A stretch of 64,000 nt of DNA from Chitinophagaceae bacterium (GTDB lineage Bacteria > Bacteroidota > Bacteroidia > Chitinophagales > Chitinophagaceae), in assembly GCA_016713085.1 (NCBI GenBank), contig JADJPV010000002.1, forward strand, positions 620,001-684,000, written 5' to 3'. Within the stretch, counting starts at the first letter, position 1. Each line of letters opens with the position of its first letter. The position numbers and the translations under genes are program-made. Under the pieces are notes generated by a model. That model did not search any database. It was not told the origin of the DNA and saw only the letters and a list, made by a program, of their open reading frames with translations. Positions 55,638 through 63,544 of the stretch are shown one piece after another.

Positions 55638-56252
55638 TCACTTTTGCCGAAACACCAAATGCCACATACCTCTCAAATCGCCTTCTTTATAACCGATAGC
55701 CATATCGTTGGGATAAAACTGCTGAATAGCTTTTAAGGTTTCAGGTTTTATCTGTGCCTGTAAATCACCATGACAGTTAAGGCACATTGACTGTACCAGT
55801 ATGGGTTTAAAAAAATGTGTGTTGCCGTCAGCATCTTTTTTCAAGCATCGATTTTAATTCTTTTTTTCTGCTTTTGATTGAGCAAACAGTGCCAGTATTT
55901 TCTTTTCTGTTTCATCGGGTGCGTTTGTTTTATTTCTGAAACGTTCAGACACTCTTCTTAAAGAAACACAATCGGAGGTATATATGTTGCTGAGCGTAAA
56001 AGCTTCTGTATTGCAGAACTGTACAGCACCAGGCAATCCTTTCTTGCTTACAGTACGCATCAACGTATTGCGGAGAGTATCAAATGTTTTCATCACCAGT
56101 GAATCGCCCAGCTTTAAAAAATAGGCATCATCACGAACAACAACAGAGGCAGAAGGAGCAGGCTCATTACAGGATGTAATGACTATAGCAAGAATTACAA
56201 CAAATGAAAACAGGAGCTGCCGGTATTTTTTGAATGAGTGATTCATAAACAT
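55638..56252 (-). pseudogene. DUF3365 (Tll0287-like) haem protein, broken in the middle
   Basis: The N-terminal part has a lipobox (VILAIVITSC, Cys28) and LPGAVQFCNTEAF; the C-terminal part has the haem site CLNCHG and FKPILVQ. As read, the frame meets TAA at 55854-55856, giving AEKKN-stop-NRCLKKDADGN. Adding one base to the seven-T run at 55861-55867 and removing one from the six-T run at 55836-55841 gives AEKKELKSMLEKDADGN, a natural linker. Two compensating indels about 25 bp apart are therefore likelier than a nonsense mutation. A lipid-anchored c-type cytochrome or haem sensor in the sulfur regulon is inferred. Confidence 0.72.
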
Positions 56253-56259
56253 GTTTGTA

Positions 56260-56304
56260 TAAATGTAAGCACATGCAGGTAAAAGTTATGTGACAGAGTT
56301 CACA
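56260..56304 (-). promoter_or_regulatory. Promoter and Crp-like site of the DUF3365 gene
   Basis: The box TACATTTA (56260-56267) is 21 bp from TGTGAC-AGAG-TTCACA (56289-56304). Read as TGTGA-N6-TCACA this also matches the classical Crp consensus. Confidence 0.65.
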
Positions 56305-56409
56305 CAATGGGGTTGACTGATTCTAAACTTTGCCAAAGCTGAACGATTGATTAGTTATATTTCTCTTTGTTGGTGAAAAAGCAAACTGCAAAATGTTCTG
56401 AAGTAAAAT

Positions 56410-56434
56410 CATTGCCGGTCAGCGACCGGCAATG
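56410..56434. repeat. Perfect hairpin with core GGTCAGCGACC
   Basis: CATTGCCGGTC-AGC-GACCGGCAATG forms an 11-bp perfect stem with a 3-nt loop and no T-run. The same core is at 41276-41290. Confidence 0.55.
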
Positions 56435-56443
56435 GCGTAAGCT

Positions 56444-57492
56444 TTATGATTTAAACCGGAACACCACACTTCCGTTCTTCTTATCATCGGCACTTAAAAA
56501 TACTTTGTAGTACTGTTCGCCGATCTGTACACGCATGATGGCGGTATTGGGAGGAACACGACCCTGGTTTTCGGCATACATGGTGAGTGTATTATCCCTG
56601 CCACGAACGGCTTTTAATTTAATAGTAATAGGTTTTTCGCTAAGTGTCTTTTGCGATGCCACTACTTCGCCGTTAAATAAAACGGTAATGATATCTCCGT
56701 CTATTTCTGCATTATCGTAAAGGCTCACGGTAATATCTTCCTCATCAATGGCAATGGTTTCATAAATTTTATTGTCCCTTCTTTCCAAGCCATTGGGCAG
56801 CTTCGGTGCAGGGATTGCAGGTTTTATTTCCACCTTATTGGGTTTTTCTGTTTTGTTATCAACTTTTGTAATAACAGGCTGCGGCTTTACAACCGAATCT
56901 TTTTTAACAGGTGGTTTGGTAGCGGGTTTGACTTGTGTCTTAACAGTATTGTTCGGCTTTGTTACCGGTTTGGTTGTGTTTGGTTTGGGTGGATTGGAAT
57001 TCATCCGCACTGTGTTATTTGTTGGTGCAGGCGGGATAGTGATCATATTCTTTGCCAGCTGCTTTCTTGATAAAAGGGTAGTACCTGTTCCGCAGTTATC
57101 TTCTTTTCTTGCACCCTTCCATGTTCCTTCCAGGATTTCTTTATCGCCCTGTTTGAAATAGGTAAGCGTATGCACCTGGAAACAATCCCTGAACCATTCA
57201 GGTGTGTTGGATTTGATGGTGGTTAATTCTTTTGAAACGATGGTCTTGCTTTTGGCATCGAAACTGCCGTTATCTTGCAAATGGTATAATACCTTTTGCC
57301 GCCAATCATGAAGTAAGTGGTGGAAGAGCCTTCTACAGTTGAGCCATTTACGTCCAGTTCAAGAAAATATTCGGTCCGGTCGATTGAATCGTTTTTTGCA
57401 TCAAAGCTGCCGCTCCATTGTCCGCTGAATTTCTGGGCAAAGAGCGTTGAGTTCAACAATAAGAAGCCGGCGAAAAGTAATTTTTTCATCAT
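56444..57492 (-). pseudogene. Secreted Pro/Lys-rich linker protein with C-terminal domain, frameshifted
   Basis: The first part has a signal peptide (LLFAGFLLLNSTLFAQ) and FSGQWSGSFDAKNDSIDRTEYFLELD; the second part continues in another frame as NGSFDAKSKTIVSKELTTI, a Thr/Pro/Lys-rich linker (KPNTTKPVTKPNNTVKTQVKP, in parts) and a C-terminal beta domain ending in VVFRFKS. The frames join if one base is added at the two-T site at 57270-57271, reading CKINGSFDAKSK. The intact protein would have about 350 residues and act in the periplasm or at the surface. No family was identified for the C-terminal domain. Confidence 0.65.
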
Positions 57493-57594
57493 GTAAGTTC
57501 AATGCAAGTTTCAATGCAAATTAAGCAAATGGAAAAAAATGCTGTGTGAAAGGCTTTGTTAATTTTACTTTCATCATCATCCGCAATCATTTGT

Positions 57595-57602
57595 TACCTT
57601 TG
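57595..57602 (+). promoter_or_regulatory. -7 box of thrS (TACCTTTG)
   Basis: An exact TAnnTTTG match 26 bp before the ATG at 57629. Confidence 0.65.
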
Positions 57603-57628
57603 CCCCTCTAAAAATCAAGTTGTTATTC

Positions 57629-59563
57629 ATGATGAAGATATGTTTTCCTGATGGCGCTGTAAGGGAGTATGAAAAAGGAAGTTCAGCCATGGACATTGCT
57701 AAATCAATCAGCGAAGGATTGGCAAGAAAGATTTTGGCTGCAAATGTAAACGGACAGGTATGGGACCTGAGCCGTCCTATCAATGAAGATGCAAATCTGC
57801 AGTTATTAACGTGGGATGATGCAGCAGGAAAGAATACGTTCTGGCATTCCAGTGCTCACCTTATGGCTGAAGCAGTTGAAACCTTATTCCCCGGTGTGAA
57901 ATTCTGGGTAGGGCCTGCTTTGGAAAAAGGCTTCTACTATGATATGGATCTCGGCGATAAAAAGATGAACGAGGAAGATTTGTTGTTACTGGAAAAGAAG
58001 ATGAATGAACTGGCGAAGAAGAACAATCCTTATCAGCGTAAAGAAATATCAAAAGCAGATGCTGTAAAATACTTTAGCGATAAAGGGGAGGAATACAAAT
58101 TAGATTTATTGCAAAATCTGGAAGATGGCGGTATTACATTTTACTCACAGGGAGGTTTTACCGATCTCTGCCGTGGGCCGCATATTCCGCATACAGGTTT
58201 TATCAAAGCCATCAAGTTAACTTCTATTGCAGGTGCATACTGGAAAGGCGATGAAAAAAATAAACAGTTAACCCGTGTGTATGGTGTAACCTTTCCTTCT
58301 CAAAAAGAACTGGATGAATATCTTGCTATGCTTGAAGAAGCAAAGAAAAGAGATCACCGTAAACTTGGAAAAGAGCTGGGTATCTATACCATGGATGATG
58401 ATGTGGGACAGGGTCTGCCTTTGTGGATGCCCAATGGTACCATTATTATTGAAGAGCTGGAAAGCCTGGCAAAAGAAACTGAAAGTGCCGGTGGATATAA
58501 GCGTGTGGTTACTCCGCATATTGCGAAAGAGAGTATGTATTTAACCAGCGGTCACTTGCCTTATTATGCCGACAGTATGTTTCCACCAATGGAAATGGAT
58601 GGCGAGAAATATTATTTGAAAGCCATGAACTGCCCGCATCATCATAAGATTTTTGATGCTGAACCAAAGAGCTATAAAGATCTTCCTTACCGCATTGCTG
58701 AATACGGTACCTGTTACCGTTATGAGCAGAGTGGAGAATTGTTTGGGTTGATGCGAGTACGCTGTCTGCACATGAACGATGCACATATTTACTGCAGTCA
58801 TGAAGACTTTGCACAGGAATTCCGTGCAGTGAATGATATGTACCTGAAATATTTCAAGATCTTCGGTATTGATAAATATGTGATGCGTTTGAGTTTGCAT
58901 GATCCTGCCAAGCTTGGTCAGAAATATGTAAACGAACCTGAACTCTGGAAAAGCACAGAAGAGTTGGTGAGGAAAGTGCTTATAGATTCCAACATTCCTT
59001 ATGTGGAAGTACAGGATGAAGCTGCTTTCTATGGTCCGAAGATTGATGTACAGATCTGGAGCATTATTGGCCGTGAGTTTACCCTGGCTACCAACCAGGT
59101 TGATTTCAACAGCGGTAACAAGTTCAAACTCAGTTATACCAATCAAAATAATCAGCCGGAAGTGCCATTGATCATTCACCGTGCTCCATTAGGAACACAC
59201 GAACGTTTCATTGGATTTTTGCTGGAACATTATGCCGGGAAGTTCCCGTTATGGCTGGCGCCATTGCAGGTGAAAATTCTGCCTATCAGTGACAAGTTTC
59301 TGGATTATGCAAAAACACTGTTGCTGAAACTGAAAAAAGCTGATATTCGTGCTGAAATTGACGACCGCAGCGAAAAGATTGGAAAGAAGATCAGGGATAC
59401 CGAGCTGGCAAGAGTTCCTTATATGCTGGTAGTGGGAGAGAAAGAAGTGAATGAAGGAAAGGTATCGGTTCGCAAACAGGGTAAAGGTGATGCCGGAACA
59501 TTTGAAGTGGATGCCTTTATTGCAGCAGCGGTTGAAGAGATCAAAGAACGAAAGTCGGAATAA
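57629..59563 (+). CDS. thrS: Threonyl-tRNA synthetase
   Basis: A 644-residue class II synthetase that attaches threonine to tRNA-Thr. The order is a TGS domain (MKICFPDGAVREYEKG), the editing domain with HSSAHLMAEAVE and the CRGPHIP motif, the catalytic core with MNCPHH and TCYRYEQSGELFGLMRVR (in parts), DAHIYC and RAPLGTHERFIGFLLEHY, and the anticodon-binding domain at the end. MMKICF or MKICF is the likely start; a TTG 9 bp upstream is less likely. infC follows after 76 bp, a usual Bacteroidota arrangement. Confidence 0.97.
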   Translation: MMKICFPDGAVREYEKGSSAMDIAKSISEGLARKILAANVNGQVWDLSRPINEDANLQLLTWDDAAGKNTFWHSSAHLMAEAVETLFPGVKFWVGPALEKGFYYDMDLGDKKMNEEDLLLLEKKMNELAKKNNPYQRKEISKADAVKYFSDKGEEYKLDLLQNLEDGGITFYSQGGFTDLCRGPHIPHTGFIKAIKLTSIAGAYWKGDEKNKQLTRVYGVTFPSQKELDEYLAMLEEAKKRDHRKLGKELGIYTMDDDVGQGLPLWMPNGTIIIEELESLAKETESAGGYKRVVTPHIAKESMYLTSGHLPYYADSMFPPMEMDGEKYYLKAMNCPHHHKIFDAEPKSYKDLPYRIAEYGTCYRYEQSGELFGLMRVRCLHMNDAHIYCSHEDFAQEFRAVNDMYLKYFKIFGIDKYVMRLSLHDPAKLGQKYVNEPELWKSTEELVRKVLIDSNIPYVEVQDEAAFYGPKIDVQIWSIIGREFTLATNQVDFNSGNKFKLSYTNQNNQPEVPLIIHRAPLGTHERFIGFLLEHYAGKFPLWLAPLQVKILPISDKFLDYAKTLLLKLKKADIRAEIDDRSEKIGKKIRDTELARVPYMLVVGEKEVNEGKVSVRKQGKGDAGTFEVDAFIAAAVEEIKERKSE

Positions 59564-59639
59564 CTACTCTTTCCCTAAAGAGTAAACAATAAAAATTAAA
59601 AATGAATAGCCTTCCTTCAGGGGATGAGGGCACTAGAAT

Positions 59640-60218
59640 ATGGCATTTCCATCAAGACCTCCAAGGGGACGATTTATGCCCCGAAAGGAACCAGAGCATC
59701 GCATCAACCACATGATCCGTGTACCGGAAGTTCGATTGGTTGGCGAGAACATTGAAGTTGGTGTTTATCCCACTCAAAAAGCATTACAGATTGCACAGGA
59801 ATTAGGATTGGATCTTGTAGAGATTTCTCCGCAGGCCGTTCCGCCCGTTTGTAAAGCCATTGATTATAACAAGTTCCTTTACGAAAAGAAGAAGAAGGAA
59901 AAGGAAATGAAGTCGAAAAGTAAATCGGCTGAATTAAAAGAAATTCGTTTTACTCCCAATACAGATGATCATGACTTTGATTTTAAAGCAAAGCATGCGG
60001 AGAACTTTCTGAAAGACGGCAACAAGGTTAAAGCCTATGTTCAGTTTAAAGGAAGGGCAATTCAGTTCAAGGAAAGAGGGGAGCTGGTATTGCTGAAATT
60101 TGCCGAGCGTTTGAAAGATGCCGGGCAGGTTGAAGGCTTACCCAAGCTGGAAGGAAAGCGAATGCTGATGATCATTGCGCCGAAAACAGCGAAGAAGAAA
60201 AAGAAAACTGCAGAATAA
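59640..60218 (+). CDS. infC: Translation initiation factor IF-3
   Basis: A 192-residue factor that binds the 30S subunit and checks start-codon choice. The N-terminal domain has the IF-3 pattern (INHMIRVPEVRLVGENIEVGVYPTQKALQIAQE, in parts, DLVEISPQAVPPVCKAIDYNKF), then a Lys/Glu-rich linker and the C-terminal domain (EIRFTPNTDDHDFDFKAKHAENFL, in parts). It uses ATG and not the AUU known in E. coli, so the classical self-regulation by a rare start codon does not apply. A terminator follows directly. Confidence 0.96.
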   Translation: MAFPSRPPRGRFMPRKEPEHRINHMIRVPEVRLVGENIEVGVYPTQKALQIAQELGLDLVEISPQAVPPVCKAIDYNKFLYEKKKKEKEMKSKSKSAELKEIRFTPNTDDHDFDFKAKHAENFLKDGNKVKAYVQFKGRAIQFKERGELVLLKFAERLKDAGQVEGLPKLEGKRMLMIIAPKTAKKKKKTAE

Positions 60219-60249
60219 AAAAAAGCCGCTTTTGATAAGCGGCTTTTTT
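60219..60249. terminator. Bidirectional terminator between infC and the convergent lipoprotein
   Basis: AAGCCGCTT pairs with AAGCGGCTT around TTGAT, extended by A and T runs on the two sides. Confidence 0.9.
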
Positions 60250-60264
60250 GTGTGATCATAAAAT

Positions 60265-60918
60265 TTATTTTGAAGAAAGTTCAGCAAGGTTCATGCTCTT
60301 TGCTATTGCTTTTAATACATCGGCATCATTACTGCCTCTTGATTTTATGGTAAGCATGAAACGATCGGCGATTGCATACGTAACAGTAGCGTTATTATCT
60401 TTCTTAAATACCTGTTCATACCCTTTTACCAGTTTCATTCCAGTATCAAACGAGCCTGATTTTTCTGAATCATTTTCCATTTGAATATTCATGCTGAACA
60501 TCATGGCTGCAGTTGTAAAACCAAGAGCAGATTGATTGTAATCGAGCAATTCAACATCAATGGTTTTATCTCCGCTTTTATACTGTTGTTCTGCTTTACT
60601 GAAACTCCCAAAGCCGGGCATGCTCATTGATTCACCTTCGGGGTCACCATCTTTTTCATATCCTGCAACATCAGGAAGGTATTTCTGTAAATCTTTATAG
60701 TTCATTGCCAGTGTATCACCTTTGGCTTTTCTTTCCTGTCTTTTTTTCTCTGCATCTTCTGTAGCTTCTTTTATTTGTTCGCCTGCTTCCTGAATATTAT
60801 TCACGGTTATTTCACCGTCTTTGGTTTTTATGACGGTGTCTTTGTTTCTGCCGAGGCCGCAGGATAAAAGAATAGCTGAGCTTAACAGAATACTGCTGAT
60901 GGATAGTACTGTTTTCAT
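60265..60918 (-). CDS. Lipoprotein of unknown function
   Basis: A 217-residue lipoprotein (lipobox SSAILLSC, Cys20), with a coiled-coil linker (AGEQIKEATEDAEKKRQERKAK) and a soluble domain (SMSMPGFGSFSKAEQQYKSGDKTIDVELLDYN, in parts; YAIADRFMLTIKSRG). No family was recognised. It sits between infC and rpmI on the opposite strand, splitting what is normally one operon. A weak box TAGCTTTA lies 11 bp before its start. Confidence 0.68.
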   Translation of the reverse strand: MKTVLSISSILLSSAILLSCGLGRNKDTVIKTKDGEITVNNIQEAGEQIKEATEDAEKKRQERKAKGDTLAMNYKDLQKYLPDVAGYEKDGDPEGESMSMPGFGSFSKAEQQYKSGDKTIDVELLDYNQSALGFTTAAMMFSMNIQMENDSEKSGSFDTGMKLVKGYEQVFKKDNNATVTYAIADRFMLTIKSRGSNDADVLKAIAKSMNLAELSSK

Positions 60919-61089
60919 GTTTTTTTTCTAAAGCTATAACATAAATGAATGTGCGCCATCCCCATTTAAGGGGATACAATGTCAGGGAGCCTAAAGATAA
61001 TCAGCTTCAATTTTGATCTTAACCAGCCAAAAAGGTGGGAGTTTGATGATTTTCTTCCTGACTTTGCCTGATTTTATTGAGTTTTTACC

Positions 61090-61097
61090 TACATTTG
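61090..61097 (+). promoter_or_regulatory. -7 box of the rpmI-rplT operon (TACATTTG)
   Basis: An exact TAnnTTTG match. The leader to the rpmI ATG is about 100 nt and carries several short GC-rich hairpins; L20 binding to its own leader is known in other bacteria, but I cannot show it here. The upstream part of the 284-bp gap has one hairpin (ATCCCC/GGGGAT at 60958-60975). Confidence 0.65.
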
Positions 61098-61202
61098 CAG
61101 CCCTTAACAGGGTAGCTCTCAGAGTTACATTGCCCAAACGGCCCCCTAAGTGTGTTGCCTGTGCAACGCCGCCATCAGGGTATCATCTTAAAGCGCATAC
61201 AA

Positions 61203-61400
61203 ATGCCAAAGGTAAAAACCAATTCGAGAGCCAAAAAAAGGTTTAAAGTAACCGGCACCGGTAAGATCATGCATCAGAAGAGTTTCAAACGTCACATCCT
61301 CACAAAAAAATCAAAGAAACGCAAGCGTAACATGCGTATGGACGGAGAAGTTGCACAATCTCATGTTCACTTTGTAAAACGTTTATTGCGTCTTAAATAA
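61203..61400 (+). CDS. rpmI: Ribosomal protein bL35
   Basis: A 65-residue basic protein of the 50S subunit: [20 protein letters not shown], then [20 protein letters not shown] and a short helical end. The chosen ATG at 61203 gives the normal length; the upstream in-frame extension is not protein-like. rplT follows after 44 bp. Confidence 0.95.
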   Translation: MPKVKTNSRAKKRFKVTGTGKIMHQKSFKRHILTKKSKKRKRNMRMDGEVAQSHVHFVKRLLRLK

Positions 61401-61444
61401 GATGCAGCTGTAAACACTAATTTATAATTTAAAAACATTCAGAT

Positions 61445-61789
61445 ATGCCCCGTTCAGTAAATGCAGTTGCGTCAAAAGCACGCCGCAAAAGAATTCTCAA
61501 GCAAGCCAAAGGCTTTTATGGTAAACGAAAAAACGTTTATACCGTTGCTAAAAACGTAGTGGAAAAAGGTATGACCTACAGTTATGTTGGTCGTAAACTC
61601 AAAAAGAGAGAATACCGCCGTCTCTGGATTGCACGTATCAACGCTGCAGTAAGAGAAGAAGGTATGACTTACTCTCAGTTCATCAACATCCTGAAAGTTA
61701 AGAACATTGATCTTGACCGTAAGATCCTTGCCGATATGGCAATGAACGAACCTGAAAGCTTCAAGAAGCTGGTTGCGTCAGTAAAGTAA
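61445..61789 (+). CDS. rplT: Ribosomal protein bL20
   Basis: A 114-residue 50S protein needed early in subunit assembly: [20 protein letters not shown] at the N-terminus, [16 protein letters not shown] and [20 protein letters not shown]. In other bacteria L20 represses its operon through the leader. Strong terminator 21 bp later. Confidence 0.97.
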   Translation: MPRSVNAVASKARRKRILKQAKGFYGKRKNVYTVAKNVVEKGMTYSYVGRKLKKREYRRLWIARINAAVREEGMTYSQFINILKVKNIDLDRKILADMAMNEPESFKKLVASVK

Positions 61790-61810
61790 ATTATCACAAA
61801 AAGATAAGCG

Positions 61811-61839
61811 AACGGGTGAAGTAATTCACCCGTTTTTTT
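61811..61839 (+). terminator. Terminator of rpmI-rplT
   Basis: A perfect 10-bp stem (AACGGGTGAA / TTCACCCGTT) with loop GTAA runs into seven T residues. Confidence 0.92.
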
Positions 61840-61879
61840 GTGCCTGAAAATCTTCATGGCATTGCATTATTTTTTACAA

Positions 61880-61887
61880 TAAGTTTG
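61880..61887 (+). promoter_or_regulatory. -7 box of the decarboxylase gene (TAAGTTTG)
   Basis: An exact TAnnTTTG match 13 bp before the GTG start at 61901. Confidence 0.6.
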
Positions 61888-61900
61888 CAATCAAAAAACA

Positions 61901-63331
61901 GTGACGAAGAATAAGAACCCATACGAATTGTCCAATAGTACTTACACCGACCTGGTGCATCAAACCTTCAATTTTCCACAGGAAGGATTTGAGGTAAAAG
62001 ACAACTACCTGCAGTTTAACGGGCTTAACCTGAAAGCTCTTATTGACAAATACGGTACGCCTATGAAGCTTACTTATCTGCCCAAGATCGGGATGCAGAT
62101 TAAGAAGGCGAAAAAGATGTTTGAAACTGCATTTAAGAAACATAAGTATGAGGGAAAGTATTTCTATTGCTACTGTACCAAAAGCAGCCACTTTTCATTT
62201 ATCGTAGAAGAAGCACTGAAGCATGAGATTCATCTCGAAACTTCTTTTGCTTATGATATTGAAATCATCAATAAACTCTACCAGAAAAAGAAGATCACTA
62301 AAGATATCCAGATCATTTGTAACGGCTACAAGCAAAAAAGCTATGTAGCAAGAATAGCAAAACTGCTGAATACAGGCTTTAAAAATGTAACACCCATTCT
62401 TGACAATACAGATGAGTTACAGATGTATAAACGAACAGTGAAAGTGCCATTTAAACTGGGTATCCGTGTTGCTGCAGAAGAAGAACCTACGTTTCCGTTT
62501 TATACATCCAGGCTGGGAATCAGGGCAAGAGATATTCTTGAATTTTATGTAGATAAGATTGAAGGCAATGAAGACCGGTTTCAGTTAAAGATGCTGCATA
62601 TCTTTTTGAATAAGGGAATTAAAGATGATATTTATTACTGGAGTGAACTGAATAAAGTAGTGAACCTGTATTGCCAATTAAAGAAGATTTGCCCTGAGCT
62701 CGATTCAATCAATATTGGCGGCGGATTTCCAATCAAACATTCACTTGGTTTTGAATATGATTACCAGTTCATGATTAATGAAATTACAGGAACCATAAAA
62801 AAGACCTGTAAAAAAGCCGGTGTACCTATGCCGAATATTTATACTGAGTTTGGCAGCTTTACTGTTGGTGAGAGCATGGCACATATCTATTCTGTGCTTG
62901 GTCAAAAAACACAGAACGACAGGGAAAACTGGTATATGATCGATTCTTCTTTTATTACTACTTTACCAGACACATGGGGGATTGGCGAAAAATTCTTAAT
63001 GCTGCCAATCAACAAATGGGATAATGATTACCAGCGTGTGGTGCTTGGTGGTATTACCTGCGACAGTCATGATTATTATGATTCAGAAGAACATATTAAT
63101 GAAGTGTTCCTGCCAAAGCTGAATGGCGAAAGCCCTGAATCTTTATATGTTGGATTTTTCCACACCGGCGCTTACCAGGATCAGATCAGCGGATACGGAG
63201 GTATTAAACACTGCATGATTCCATCGCCTAAACATATTATTGTTGGACAGGATAAGAACGGTAAACTGGTTGACTGGGTTTATGCAAAGGAACAAACGGC
63301 ACAAAGTATGCTGAAGATTCTTGGATATTAA
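61901..63331 (+). CDS. speA: Arginine decarboxylase-like fold III PLP enzyme
   Basis: A 476-residue protein of the alanine-racemase-fold decarboxylases. The PLP lysine is in YCYCTKSSHFS near residue 92; other family landmarks are DSINIGGGFPIKHSLG, YTEFGSFTVGES and CDSHDYY with the downstream cysteine. Such Bacteroidota enzymes convert arginine to agmatine for polyamine synthesis. It is shorter than the E. coli SpeA of about 650 residues, so a related ornithine or diaminopimelate-type activity cannot be excluded. The start codon is GTG. Confidence 0.85.
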   Translation: MTKNKNPYELSNSTYTDLVHQTFNFPQEGFEVKDNYLQFNGLNLKALIDKYGTPMKLTYLPKIGMQIKKAKKMFETAFKKHKYEGKYFYCYCTKSSHFSFIVEEALKHEIHLETSFAYDIEIINKLYQKKKITKDIQIICNGYKQKSYVARIAKLLNTGFKNVTPILDNTDELQMYKRTVKVPFKLGIRVAAEEEPTFPFYTSRLGIRARDILEFYVDKIEGNEDRFQLKMLHIFLNKGIKDDIYYWSELNKVVNLYCQLKKICPELDSINIGGGFPIKHSLGFEYDYQFMINEITGTIKKTCKKAGVPMPNIYTEFGSFTVGESMAHIYSVLGQKTQNDRENWYMIDSSFITTLPDTWGIGEKFLMLPINKWDNDYQRVVLGGITCDSHDYYDSEEHINEVFLPKLNGESPESLYVGFFHTGAYQDQISGYGGIKHCMIPSPKHIIVGQDKNGKLVDWVYAKEQTAQSMLKILGY

Positions 63332-63350
63332 GATCATTTCTAATAAAACA

Positions 63351-63378
63351 AAATGCCCTGCTTTTGCGGGGCATTTTT
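63351..63378 (+). terminator. Terminator of the decarboxylase gene
   Basis: AAATGCCCTGC pairs with GCGGGGCATTT (one G-T wobble) around a TTTT loop, followed by T residues. The remaining gap to 63544 shows no gene. Confidence 0.85.
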
Positions 63379-63544
63379 GTTATCATCTGTATCGAAACTA
63401 AACTATAGAACAGGTTTTGAGCTCACCATAAAATGCTTTTAAATAAAAGGTCAGTAAGCCCCTCATCAGCTTTATTCTCCATTTGCAAATCTTAAGTTAC
63501 ACAATATTTGTAAGTTTATATATTAAAGTTTAAACAATCAACAA

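Noticed and set aside
55433..55699. A plus-strand frame of 88 codons over the TauE promoter and the end of the DUF3365 gene
   Set aside because: It covers the palindrome and box at 55428-55472 and overlaps the end of a better supported gene in the opposite direction.
55638..55844. A small 68-residue haem protein gene (CLNCHG)
   Set aside because: It is the C-terminal part of the DUF3365 protein in the same frame as the upstream part and not a separate gene.
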